From Diaminobutyricibacter sp. McL0608 (GTDB lineage Bacteria; Actinomycetota; Actinomycetes; Actinomycetales; Microbacteriaceae), in the NCBI RefSeq assembly GCF_039613825.1, contig NZ_CP154826.1, positions 992,001-1,056,000 of the forward strand: a DNA stretch of 64,000 nucleotides, given 5' to 3'. The position numbers and the translations under genes were made by a program. Positions 35,982 to 46,198 of the stretch are shown here, piece by piece (position 1 is the first letter of the stretch; each line of letters starts with the position of its first letter). The notes under the pieces were generated by a model. It saw only the letters and a program-made list of their open reading frames with translations. It was not told the origin of the DNA and ran no database searches.

Positions 35982-36683
35982 ATGGAAATCAACATCGTCG
36001 GACGCAACCTCGGCATCACCGATCGATTCCGTGAATACGCGACGGAGAAGGCCGCTAAGGTCACTCATCTCGCAGAACGCGCGATCACTTTCGAGATCAA
36101 AGTGAGCCGTCACAACGAGAAGCTCGGCAGCCAGAACGGCGATGACCGGGTCGAGCTCACGTTGGTCGGGCCGGGGGCAGTGGTGCGCGCCGAAGCGACG
36201 GGCACCGACAAGTATGCCGCGTTCGACGTTGCCATCGCCCGTCTCCTGGAGCGTGTGAGACGTGCGAAGGACAGGCGGAAAGTGCATCGTGGCCAGCATC
36301 GACCGACCTCGCTCCGCGAGGCGAGCACAGGCGGGTTCAGTGTGGTCGACATCACCCCGGCGCCGGTCGCCGTTCTCGATCAGGTGCGCACGGGTGCGAT
36401 TCCCGTCATCGCGGACGAGGTCGAGCCGACCGAGGACTCGGACGACTACTGCCCGGTCGTCATCCGCAAGAAGGTCTTCGCGTCCGTTCCGATGACCGTC
36501 GATGATGCGCTCTACTACATGGAGCTCGTCGGCCACGACTTCTACCTCTTCATCGACCAGGAGTCGACCCGGCCGAGCGTCGTCTACCGCCGCAAAGGCT
36601 GGGACTACGGTGTGATTTCGCTCGACGAAGACGCCGATGAACTGCAGGAGGTCGCGACAGCGAGCCGAAAGCTCGCCCACTGA
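35982..36683 (+). CDS. hpf: Long-form ribosome hibernation promoting factor
   Basis: The 233-residue protein has an N-terminal ribosome-binding domain (about 1-110) that fits the 30S decoding region, a variable linker and a C-terminal dimerisation domain (about 175-230, including SVPMTVDDALYYMELVGHDFYLF). Two such proteins join ribosomes into inactive 100S dimers during stress or stationary phase. It corresponds to Rv3241c. GGGAGG is five bases before the ATG. A strong hairpin separates it from secA. Confidence 0.92.
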   Translation: MEINIVGRNLGITDRFREYATEKAAKVTHLAERAITFEIKVSRHNEKLGSQNGDDRVELTLVGPGAVVRAEATGTDKYAAFDVAIARLLERVRRAKDRRKVHRGQHRPTSLREASTGGFSVVDITPAPVAVLDQVRTGAIPVIADEVEPTEDSDDYCPVVIRKKVFASVPMTVDDALYYMELVGHDFYLFIDQESTRPSVVYRRKGWDYGVISLDEDADELQEVATASRKLAH

Positions 36684-36692
36684 GGCTGTGAC

Positions 36693-36730
36693 CTTGTTCG
36701 GGGGCCGAGCAGGCTCAGCCCCCAAACAAG
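36693..36730. terminator. Long hairpin between hpf and secA
   Basis: Inverted arms CTTGTT-c-GGGGGC-c-GAG and CTC-a-GCCCCC-a-AACAAG surround a four-base loop. The stem is 15 paired bases with two symmetric C-A mismatches. This is the strongest hairpin seen in the window. It starts ten bases after the hpf stop and has no T-run, so it may stop hpf transcripts or shape secA leader RNA. A TATAGT hexamer follows ten bases later. Confidence 0.65.
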
Positions 36731-36739
36731 TAGCATTGC

Positions 36740-36745
36740 TATAGT
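36740..36745 (+). promoter_or_regulatory. Probable secA -10 element (TATAGT)
   Basis: TATAGT follows the hairpin by ten bases and would start a transcript near 36752, about 80 bases before secA. No -35 match is seen at 17 bases. The long leader leaves room for regulation. Confidence 0.45.
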
Positions 36746-36831
36746 TGCCGGCTGCGGTCGGTTAGTCACCCGTGCGTCCGGCCGGACGACAGGCGCGCAT
36801 CGCGCCCAGACATACAAAGTGGAGTGCATCA

Positions 36832-39639
<2,808 letters not shown>

Positions 39640-39656
39640 GTTCTCCAGAATCGCGT

Positions 39657-39681
39657 GCGCCTGCCTGAATCAGGTCAGCGC
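39657..39681. terminator. Imperfect hairpin between convergent secA and XRE genes
   Basis: Arms GCGC-ctg-CCTGA and TCAGG-tca-GCGC flank a single A, with a three-base internal mismatch. It spans the 35-base gap between the convergent stops and could act in both directions. Confidence 0.4.
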
Positions 39682-40529
39682 CGCGATCCGGATCCGATGA
39701 CGCCGAGGAGTGCGAGCTTCTCGGCGTCATCGCTGCCCGCCGACGCGGAGTAGACGACGAGGCGCAGGTCGCTGCCCTGCACGGACAGCACATCGCAGTC
39801 GAGTGTGATCGTGCCGAGTTCGGGATGAGCGATCATCTTCCTGTCCGTTGAGCGCACAGCCACATCGGCTCGCGCCCACAGGTCGGCGAATCGCTCCGAG
39901 TTCTGCGTGAGGTCGACGATCAGAGCCTTCAGCGCCGCATCGTTCGGATACCGTCCGGTCGCTCGGCGCAGATCGGCCACCATCTCCGTCTCGAAGGCGG
40001 CCTTGTCGTCCGCCGAACGGATGACGCGACCTGCGTTCGCGGGCGGCGTGCCGGTGAAGAAGCGCCAGGCCAGGTTGCGGTCCCGTGCGGACTCGCCGGC
40101 CGGCTCGCCCATGAGGGCCACGAAGAGGGCGTTGCCAGAAACGTATGTCCACGCCGCGTCGAACACGGCGACGGGGAGGTCGCGCATCCTCTCGGTCATC
40201 CGCTGGATCCCGGGTGTGACGTGGGCGTCGATCACGCCGGAGCCCGGAGGAACGAGCTGCGCGAGCGCGAAGAGGTGGTTGCGTTCCGCGGTCGTCAGCA
40301 TCAGTGCCCGGGCAAGCGCGGTGAGTACCTGCGCCGACGGATGCACCGCACGGCCCTGCTCCAGCCGCGTCAGATAGTCGACGGACAGCCCGGCACGCGC
40401 CGCGACATCTTCGCGGCGCAGGCCGGGGGAGCGACGCTGACCGCTGAGGGACGCACCCGCATCATCTGCGTCGGCGCGGTCGCGCCAGGCACGCAGTGTG
40501 CGGCCGAGTTCGCGTACATCGACGGTCAT
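39675..40529 (-). CDS. XRE-family regulator with MmyB-like ligand domain
   Basis: The 284-residue protein has an N-terminal helix-turn-helix (about 15-90, SPGLRREDVAARAGLSVDYLTRLEQGR) and a C-terminal MmyB-like sensor domain (about 105-275) with FDAAWTYVSGNALF and NLAWRFFTG, which is built to bind a fatty acid or small hydrophobic ligand. These regulators commonly control an adjacent divergent oxidoreductase gene, as here. The ATG at 40529 follows a GATACT hexamer by six bases. The gap to the SDR gene is 112 bases and should hold their shared operators. Confidence 0.85.
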   Translation of the reverse strand: MTVDVRELGRTLRAWRDRADADDAGASLSGQRRSPGLRREDVAARAGLSVDYLTRLEQGRAVHPSAQVLTALARALMLTTAERNHLFALAQLVPPGSGVIDAHVTPGIQRMTERMRDLPVAVFDAAWTYVSGNALFVALMGEPAGESARDRNLAWRFFTGTPPANAGRVIRSADDKAAFETEMVADLRRATGRYPNDAALKALIVDLTQNSERFADLWARADVAVRSTDRKMIAHPELGTITLDCDVLSVQGSDLRLVVYSASAGSDDAEKLALLGVIGSGSRR

Positions 40530-40641
40530 GATCCGAGTATCCCGCACCGACCCGGCGTCCGGCCGGCGGGAGGGTAGGACTGGCGGTCCCAGGCTGCGCC
40601 GGGCACTGGGCGCGGGGGAGGATCCGGCGCAGGATCGAAGC

Positions 40642-41337
40642 ATGACCATCACACTCATCTCGGGAGCCAACAAGGGCCTCGGCCTCGAAGCCGCTCGTCG
40701 TCTCGTACTGCTCGGCCACACCGTCTACCTCGGCGCACGGGATCGTGAGGCGGGTGAGCACGCCGCTGCCGACGTCGGCGGCACCTTCGTTCCGTTCGAC
40801 ATCACCGACGACGAGTCCGTCGCCGGCGCGGTGGAGTTCATCGGGGCCAGGGAGGGCGTGCTCGACGTCCTCGTGAACAACGCGGGAATCTCAGGCGGCC
40901 GCATCCCTGCGCTCGAGACCACCGCTGACGACGTCGCGAGAGTGTTCGCTACGAACGTTCTCGGGATCGTGCGCGTGACGCACGCTTTCGTCCCGCTCCT
41001 GGACCGTTCGGACGCTCCGGTGGTCGTCAACGTCGGAAGCGGGATGGGATCCCTCACGGTGACGACCGATTCGTCGCGGTTCGAGTCGACCCTGACAGGG
41101 CTCGCCTATCCTGCCTCGAAGGCGGCCGTCTCGATGATCACGTCCCAGTACGCGAAGGCGTTGCCCCGGTTCCGGGTGAACGTTGTGGATCCGGGTTACA
41201 CCGCCACCGACCTCAACGGCCACCGGGGCACGCAGACCGTCGAAGAAGGGGCGACGGCTATCGTCGCCATGGCGAGCATCGGCCCGGACGGACCGACCGG
41301 AACATTCGTCGACCGGAACGGTACCGTCCCCTGGTAG
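40642..41337 (+). CDS. Short-chain dehydrogenase/reductase
   Basis: The 231-residue classical SDR has the cofactor motif SGANKGLGLEAAR (about 7-19), the NNAG motif near 80 and the catalytic YPASK (Tyr near 156, Lys near 160) after a Ser-rich GSGMGSL. Its substrate, likely an aldehyde or ketone, cannot be read. AGGA lies about eight bases before the ATG. Transcribed away from the XRE gene, it is the probable target of that regulator. Confidence 0.88.
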   Translation: MTITLISGANKGLGLEAARRLVLLGHTVYLGARDREAGEHAAADVGGTFVPFDITDDESVAGAVEFIGAREGVLDVLVNNAGISGGRIPALETTADDVARVFATNVLGIVRVTHAFVPLLDRSDAPVVVNVGSGMGSLTVTTDSSRFESTLTGLAYPASKAAVSMITSQYAKALPRFRVNVVDPGYTATDLNGHRGTQTVEEGATAIVAMASIGPDGPTGTFVDRNGTVPW

Positions 41338-41362
41338 TGCTCTCCCTCGGCGCCGGAGCAGG

Positions 41363-41824
41363 TCAGAGCACGTTGATCGCGCTCGCTCGCCATCGGCCGT
41401 CGAAGGATTCGAGCCGGATGGCGACGGCACGTGAGCGGGTCCGCTGGTGCACGACGACGACGGCTTCGATCGCGTTGTCGCGAGGAAAGGTGATTCGGGG
41501 TTCCCCGACCGTGAGCTGCGGGCGGCGAACTGTGCCACCGGTGATGGCTCTCGCCCGGCTCGCGAGCACGACTCTCTTGAGAAGGTGACGATAGACGTCG
41601 TCGGTCACCCACCGGGACAACTGGTCGAGTCCGCGGACCCCGGCGAGCACTTCGACCACACAGCGTGCGAGGTTGACCAGGAGTGTGGCCGGGTCCGGAA
41701 GGCCGAATCGGGATGGGGCCTGGGCGGCGAAGTACTGGTCGCGCGAGCTTGGCGCGGCCCCTCGCGAAGGTCGTCGGCGAGACTCGGCAGTGTGCTCGCG
41801 GTCGTCGTTTAGCGCATGGCTCAA
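41363..41824 (-). CDS. Rv3235-family protein (DUF6459)
   Basis: The 153-residue protein matches the small actinobacterial Rv3235 family: LARCVVEVLAGVRGLDQLSRWVTDDVYRHL, then a RPQLTVGEPRITF strand and the C-terminal block RSRAVAIRLESFDGRWRASAINVL. Members lie near secA in mycobacteria and are uncharacterised. A TTG at 41824 is taken as the start because GAGGGG precedes it by five bases. An in-frame ATG 14 codons earlier lacks any ribosome site. The N-terminal 50 residues are Arg/Ser-rich. Confidence 0.75.
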   Translation of the reverse strand: MSHALNDDREHTAESRRRPSRGAAPSSRDQYFAAQAPSRFGLPDPATLLVNLARCVVEVLAGVRGLDQLSRWVTDDVYRHLLKRVVLASRARAITGGTVRRPQLTVGEPRITFPRDNAIEAVVVVHQRTRSRAVAIRLESFDGRWRASAINVL

Positions 41825-42036
41825 TGTGTTCCCCTCGATCAGAGCCCGCCGCTCGGCGGACAGCATGGTTCAGCGCGTCGTGGCGATCGACGTGCGATCG
41901 TGACCCTGGGCCCGCCCTGCCCCGGGTGTCGGACGCGCTGATCTGCAACTCAAGCAGTAATCGCGTGCGGCTGTCCAGAGATCAGGAGCTGTGTGGATAA
42001 CTCCGGGACGGGGACGGCATGCTGAGCGCGTCTGCC

Positions 42037-42042
42037 TAGACT
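42037..42042 (+). promoter_or_regulatory. Predicted -10 of a leaderless transcript (TAGACT)
   Basis: TAGACT ends seven bases before the GTG start at 42050 of the sensor kinase gene, with no ribosome-binding sequence between. It is one of five TAGnnT-N7 starts in the window. Confidence 0.5.
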
Positions 42043-42049
42043 ATGAAGC

Positions 42050-43543
42050 GTGTCGACGCTCAGTGATCTCGTGCTTGCCCAGGGCCGCTCCTCGGAGGTC
42101 GACGTCGACTGGCTGCACATGCTCGTCGGCGACTGGCAGCTTCTGGCCGATCTCGCGTTCGCCGACATCGTCCTCTGGGTGCCTACGAACGACGGCAGTT
42201 TCGTCGCTGTCGCCCATGCACGACCGTCGAGCGCCGCGACGCTGTTCTACCGCGATTTCGTGGGCCAGCGCATCAAAGCCGAGTGGCGCCAGCAGGTCAC
42301 AGAGGCGTTCGAGACCAAGCGCATCATCGATACGTCCGCACCTGACTGGTTCGAGGAGACACCCACCCGGGTGCGCGCCGTGCCCGTGATCCGTCGGCTG
42401 AGTGCTGTGTCGCCGCAGACCGCGGATCAGCCGGTCGCGGTGATCACCCGACACACGAACCTGAGCGAAGCACGCACGCCGAGCCGACAGGAGCTCACGT
42501 TCAACGACTGCGCCAACGACTTGTTCAACATGATCGCGACCGGTGACTTCCCCGACCTCGGGGCTCCCACCGGTCCTCGGCGTGGAGCTCCGCGTGCATC
42601 CGACGGTCTGCTCCGGCTCGACGTCGACGGGGTGACGACCTTTGCGAGCCCCAACGCGCTGTCTGCGTTCAACCGCATGGGCTTCACCGACGAGCTCGAA
42701 GGCGAATCGCTCGCCGAGGTCACCACCCGGCTGCTCAGTGGGCGGATGGCGGTCGACGAGTCCCTGCCGCTCGTCGTCACAGGGAGGGCGCCGTGGCGCA
42801 CCGACATTGAGGCGCGCGGTGTCACCGTGTCGCTGCGGGCGATCCCGATCCGCAATCGCGGAGAGCGTGTCGGCGCGATCGTGCTCTGTCGCGACGTGAG
42901 CGAGCTGCGTCATCAGGAGCGGGAACTCATCACCAAGGACGCGACCATCCGCGAGATCCACCACCGGGTGAAGAACAACCTCCAGACGGTTGCCTCGCTG
43001 CTGCGCATCCAGGCCAGGAGAACGCACTCCGACGAAGCGCGCGAAGCCCTCAGCCAGGCGATGCGGCGCGTTGCAGCGATCGCCGTTGTGCACGACACCC
43101 TGTCGACGGGTCTCGCGCAGATCGTCGACTTCGATGACGTCTTCGATCGCGTGCTGCTCCTCGTGGCCGAGGTGGCGTCGAGCCACAACACGACCGTCCA
43201 CCCCAAGTCGTCGGGGAGCTTCGGTGTGCTGCCCAGCGAATACGCGACCCCCCTCGCACTGGCGCTGACCGAACTGGTGACCAATGCTGTCGAGCATGGC
43301 CTCGCCGGCCGCGAAGGACAGGTCGAGATCATCGCCGACCGGTCAGACGACGCCCTCACCGTCAAGGTGGTCGACAACGGATCAGGGCTCCCTGAAGGCA
43401 AAGTCGGCTCCGGGCTCGGCACGCAGATCGTGCGAACTCTCATCCAGGGCGAGCTCGGCGGCACGATCGACTGGCACACGATGATGGGGCAGGGCACAGA
43501 GGTGACGATCGACGTCCCGTTGCGCTATCTCACCAAGGCCTGA
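42050..43543 (+). CDS. pdtaS: PdtaS-like cytosolic sensor histidine kinase
   Basis: The 497-residue soluble kinase has a GAF-like N-terminal domain (about 1-150), a PAS domain (about 185-290, including LLRLDVDGVTTFASPNAL and GAIVLCRDVSELRHQ), a HisKA_2 box with EIHHRVKNNLQT (phosphorylated His near 303) and a HATPase domain (LTELVTNAVEHG, VVDNGSGLP, GSGLGTQIVRTL). In mycobacteria PdtaS (Rv3220c) phosphorylates PdtaR, an RNA-binding antiterminator that responds to nutrient and copper or nitric-oxide signals. No partner gene lies nearby. It is next to whiB1, as in Mycobacterium. The GTG start is likely leaderless. Confidence 0.9.
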   Translation: MSTLSDLVLAQGRSSEVDVDWLHMLVGDWQLLADLAFADIVLWVPTNDGSFVAVAHARPSSAATLFYRDFVGQRIKAEWRQQVTEAFETKRIIDTSAPDWFEETPTRVRAVPVIRRLSAVSPQTADQPVAVITRHTNLSEARTPSRQELTFNDCANDLFNMIATGDFPDLGAPTGPRRGAPRASDGLLRLDVDGVTTFASPNALSAFNRMGFTDELEGESLAEVTTRLLSGRMAVDESLPLVVTGRAPWRTDIEARGVTVSLRAIPIRNRGERVGAIVLCRDVSELRHQERELITKDATIREIHHRVKNNLQTVASLLRIQARRTHSDEAREALSQAMRRVAAIAVVHDTLSTGLAQIVDFDDVFDRVLLLVAEVASSHNTTVHPKSSGSFGVLPSEYATPLALALTELVTNAVEHGLAGREGQVEIIADRSDDALTVKVVDNGSGLPEGKVGSGLGTQIVRTLIQGELGGTIDWHTMMGQGTEVTIDVPLRYLTKA

Positions 43544-43601
43544 CAACCGCAGGCGGGCCCGGTCAGACGATCAGGGCCGATCGACCGTGAAGGGGAGCGA
43601 C

Positions 43602-43931
43602 GTGCTCGACGGCAGGATTTTCGACATGGTGTCATCGACCGCGAGCGTCGTTTCCGACCCTCCCACGCGTTTCCGTTACAGCGAACGCGACGGAGTGGTG
43701 TGGGGCGAGTACCGAGGAGACACGGTCACCGAAGGCCGGTTCTGCGGCAGCAGAGAGGGCGACGTGCTGCGTGTCGCCTTCGTGCACCGGTCGACTGCGG
43801 GCGCGCTCGTATCGGGTGCGGCGACCTCGACCATTTCGCAGGACGCCGAAGGTCGTCTGGTGCTGACCGAGGACTTCACATCGCCGGACGGGTCGCCGGA
43901 GGTAAGCGTGTGCCGCGAAATCGGCGTTTAG
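43602..43931 (+). CDS. Small conserved beta-rich protein of unknown function
   Basis: The 109-residue protein contains the repeated-strand block VVWGEYRGDTVTEGRFCG and the end block RLVLTEDFTSPDGSPEVSV. The pattern resembles a small family that is sometimes labelled n-acetylglutamate synthase in annotations without experimental basis. No catalytic motif is evident. A GTG at 43602 with GGGGAG four bases before is chosen; a GTG five codons earlier is also in frame. It follows the kinase by 58 bases and ends at a hairpin facing whiB1. Confidence 0.55.
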   Translation: MLDGRIFDMVSSTASVVSDPPTRFRYSERDGVVWGEYRGDTVTEGRFCGSREGDVLRVAFVHRSTAGALVSGAATSTISQDAEGRLVLTEDFTSPDGSPEVSVCREIGV

Positions 43932-43942
43932 ACGCCGAGGAT

Positions 43943-43991
43943 CCTCTGCGCTGCATCCAGGGCTAGGTGTGCAGATGTGCAGCGGCAGAGG
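43943..43991. terminator. Hairpin between convergent genes
   Basis: The 13-base arm CCTCTGCGCTGCA and its partner TGCAGC-g-GCAGAGG pair fully apart from one bulged G. The loop is 22 bases. The hairpin occupies most of the 78-base gap between the small protein's stop and the convergent whiB1 stop. There is no T-run. It is probably a two-way terminator. Confidence 0.55.
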
Positions 43992-44009
43992 CCTCGATGG
44001 CGCCCTACG

Positions 44010-44258
44010 TCAGGAAGCGCGACGGGCGCGAGCGGCGCGGCGCTTGAGCGCGCGGCGCTCGTCTTCGGAAAGTCCACCCCAGACGCCGGAGTCCTGACCG
44101 GTCTCCAGTGCGTACTGCAGGCAGATCTCGGTCACCGTGCAGCGTGCGCACACGGACTTGGCCTTGTCGATCTGGTCGACGGCGGGCCCGGTGTTGCCGA
44201 CGGGGAAAAACAGTTCCGGGTCAGCGGTGAGGCAGGCTGCCTTGTCGCGCCAGTCCAT
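44010..44258 (-). CDS. whiB1: WhiB-family iron-sulfur regulator, WhiB1 type
   Basis: The 82-residue protein has cysteines 9, 37, 40 and 46 for a [4Fe-4S] cluster, the GVWGGLSEDERRAL turn and a basic tail (KRRAARARRAS) for DNA binding. WhiB1 is essential in mycobacteria and its cluster reacts with nitric oxide; it binds the primary sigma factor. Next to a PdtaS-like kinase gene, it corresponds to Rv3219. AAGGAG lies seven bases upstream of the ATG. A perfect palindrome (44287-44298) sits about 30 bases before the start, near the predicted transcription start. Confidence 0.92.
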   Translation of the reverse strand: MDWRDKAACLTADPELFFPVGNTGPAVDQIDKAKSVCARCTVTEICLQYALETGQDSGVWGGLSEDERRALKRRAARARRAS

Positions 44259-44286
44259 GGGGGTGCTCCTTTGTTGCTGAGTGCAT

Positions 44287-44298
44287 GGCCGATCGGCC
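44287..44298. promoter_or_regulatory. 12-base palindrome near the whiB1 transcription start
   Basis: GGCCGATCGGCC is a perfect palindrome. A CATTCT hexamer (44305 down to 44300, minus strand) would put the whiB1 transcription start inside it. An operator at this place would block initiation. Whether WhiB1 or another protein uses it is not known. Confidence 0.4.
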
Positions 44299-44394
44299 TA
44301 GAATGCGGGGTAAGCGTCGAGTTACAGGGTGATTGATCCGTGGGGATGAGACCTGCCCACGACCCTGTGAGCGTCAACTCGACCTCAAATATGC

Positions 44395-44434
44395 TCCCAT
44401 ACTGGTTAAACCAAATCAATAGTTTTGTATGGGA
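44395..44434. repeat. Nested inverted repeats in an AT-rich pocket
   Basis: TCCCATAC (44395-44402) and GTATGGGA (44427-44434) are perfect eight-base inverted arms. Between them, directly after the left arm, lies a second inverted repeat TGGTT-A-AACCA (44403-44413). The segment is unusually AT-rich for the region and lies in the gap between whiB1 and a small membrane-protein gene. It could be an operator array or a regulatory RNA structure. Confidence 0.45.
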
Positions 44435-44471
44435 TAACCCTGTGAACACACGCTTGAAACCTTCGGATGAT

Positions 44472-44894
44472 ATGACGCCACGCGAAGAAGCCCCGGCCCC
44501 GGGGCGCCCACCGCTTCTCATTGCGCTCGCCGCGCTTCTCTTCCTCGAGGCGGCCGGCGCGATCGTTCTCGTCATCTGGCTGGTCGTCGAGCTCGTGACG
44601 GCCGGCTCCGCCGCGTACGCGAGCGGCATAGCCCTCGTTCTTCTGGCCGCTCTCGCGGCCGTGTGGATTCTCTTCACGGCCGTCTCGACCCTGCGTCTGA
44701 AGTCGTGGGTCCGCGCATCCGCTGTCACCTGGCAAGTGCTGCAGATCGCCGTCGCCATCGGCAGTTTCCAGGGCCTCTATGCTCGGCCGGACCTCGGCTG
44801 GGCGCTGCTCGTACCTGCGCTGGTCGGCATCGGTCTCGCCCTGTCGCCGTCCGTCGTGCGGGCCACGACGCGCAACAAACCGGAACACGATTAG
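44472..44894 (+). CDS. Small four-helix membrane protein of unknown function
   Basis: The 140-residue protein has a short Pro-rich start (MTPREEAPAPGRPP) and four hydrophobic segments (about 16-36, 46-68, 76-95, 105-125) and no catalytic motif. Similar small proteins are frequent in Microbacteriaceae and are uncharacterised. The start at 44472 is the best match to family starts, but a GTG at 44442 is also possible and would be near a TTGTAT hexamer. Upstream lie the nested inverted repeats. Confidence 0.55.
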   Translation: MTPREEAPAPGRPPLLIALAALLFLEAAGAIVLVIWLVVELVTAGSAAYASGIALVLLAALAAVWILFTAVSTLRLKSWVRASAVTWQVLQIAVAIGSFQGLYARPDLGWALLVPALVGIGLALSPSVVRATTRNKPEHD

Positions 44895-44923
44895 CCTCGG
44901 CCGGAAAGAGCGACAAGACTTCG

Positions 44924-45661
44924 ATGGTCATGCTGACCGCACCATCCACCGACGCCGCCAGAGCGGGCTATCCCGAATGGCGCGCGTGGCGCCTGGAGAC
45001 CGTTACCGGGCCGACCGGCAATCTGAGCCTCATCGAGACTCGTTGGCTTCCTGACGGCGACGAGACGACCCTCGAGGATGCGCTCGCCGCCCATCCAGCC
45101 ACGGTCGTCGCGACGCCTTTGCAGCGCCGCAACCTCGACACGGGCGAGCCTGAGCGAGGGATCCGGCTCTGGGATGCGGCGTCACCCGCAATCAATGCGT
45201 TCGAGACGGTCACGGCGTTCCCGTTCAACCCCGACTGGGTGATCGAAGCCGAGTTCACGCCGGTCTCGACCGCACGTACGGTGCCGTTCGAGCACATCCG
45301 GGACAACGGGGGCACCCGCGACCTGGTCGTTCCCGGCGACATCACCTTCACCCGCGACGGGGCCGACTATTCGCTGAGCGCCTTCGACGACGACGGCACC
45401 CTGCTTCTCGTCTTCGGCGACGCGAGCAACGGCGACGACGGTCCGCAGGGCACCTACGAGTCCGGCCGCTTCCTGTTCGTTCAGCGAGCCGGCGACGACC
45501 CGGCTCGGGTCATGCTCGACTTCAACCGCGCATTCGTTCCACCCTGCGGCTTCTCCGCACAGTACAACTGCCCGCTGCCGCCCCGGAACAACCGGTTCGG
45601 GTTCGTCGTCGACGCAGGCGAGAAACGGGTCGTCTTCCGCGACGGCTACGCCGTGCACTGA
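44924..45661 (+). CDS. DUF1684-family protein
   Basis: The 245-residue soluble protein has the DUF1684 layout: an N-terminal EWRAWRLETVTGPTGNLSLIETRWLP segment, then a middle FPFNPDWVIEAEFTP block and the C-terminal signature DFNRAFVPPCGFSAQYNCPLPPRNNR. Two conserved cysteines near the end lie in the motif FxPPC...YNCPLPP. Its biochemical role is unknown; a beta-barrel fold is likely. Two ATGs (44924 and 44930) are possible starts. The convergent bcp gene ends 51 bases away. Confidence 0.85.
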   Translation: MVMLTAPSTDAARAGYPEWRAWRLETVTGPTGNLSLIETRWLPDGDETTLEDALAAHPATVVATPLQRRNLDTGEPERGIRLWDAASPAINAFETVTAFPFNPDWVIEAEFTPVSTARTVPFEHIRDNGGTRDLVVPGDITFTRDGADYSLSAFDDDGTLLLVFGDASNGDDGPQGTYESGRFLFVQRAGDDPARVMLDFNRAFVPPCGFSAQYNCPLPPRNNRFGFVVDAGEKRVVFRDGYAVH

Positions 45662-45712
45662 CCTGTCGCGCGACCGACGTCACACGAGCACCCCGCCTGT
45701 GTCGACGACGGC

Positions 45713-46189
45713 TCAGGCGTCGATACCGAGCTTCTTGCGGAGGCTCGCCACGTGCCCGGTCGCTTTGACGTTGTACATTGGCAGCCGCACCGAGCCGTCG
45801 GGGTCCACGACGAAAGTCGAGCGGAGCACCCCGGTGACCGTCTTGCCATAGAGGACCTTCTCGCCGTAGGCGCCGTACGCCTGGTGGATCGCGAGATCCT
45901 GGTCGGACAGGAGAGGGAAGTTCAGCCCGTCGTGCTCCTGGAACTCCTTGTTCTTCGCTGGGGTGTCCTTCGAGATACCAATGACCTGATAGCCGGCGGA
46001 CTTCAGCGAGTTGAGGTTGTCGCGGAAGTCGCAGGCCTCGGTGGTGCAGCCCGGCGTCATCGCGGCAGGGTAGAAGTAGACGATCACGTTCTGCCCGGCG
46101 AAGTCGCCCAGCGAGACGTCGTTCGAGTCCTGGTCTTTCAGAGTGAATGCGGGCGCGGTCGCACCGGCTTCGAGTCGTTCAGCAGTCAT
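45713..46189 (-). CDS. bcp: Thioredoxin-dependent peroxiredoxin, Bcp/PrxQ type
   Basis: The 158-residue enzyme reduces peroxides using thioredoxin. The active-site motif is PAAMTPGCTTEAC with the peroxidatic Cys48 and a second Cys53, the Bcp-type resolving residue. STFVVDPDG near the C-terminus and the KNKEFQEHDGLNFPLLSD segment match the family. It follows rsgA and aroA on the same strand with nine bases between it and rsgA, so it is last in that operon. Close by is sigH, the thiol-stress sigma factor, which may control it. Confidence 0.92.
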   Translation of the reverse strand: MTAERLEAGATAPAFTLKDQDSNDVSLGDFAGQNVIVYFYPAAMTPGCTTEACDFRDNLNSLKSAGYQVIGISKDTPAKNKEFQEHDGLNFPLLSDQDLAIHQAYGAYGEKVLYGKTVTGVLRSTFVVDPDGSVRLPMYNVKATGHVASLRKKLGIDA

Positions 46190-46198
46190 GCTCCAACG

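Noticed and set aside
40530-40641. GGACTGGCGGTCC inverted repeat in the XRE-SDR gap as an operator
   Set aside because: Only four-base arms; expected by chance in GC-rich DNA.
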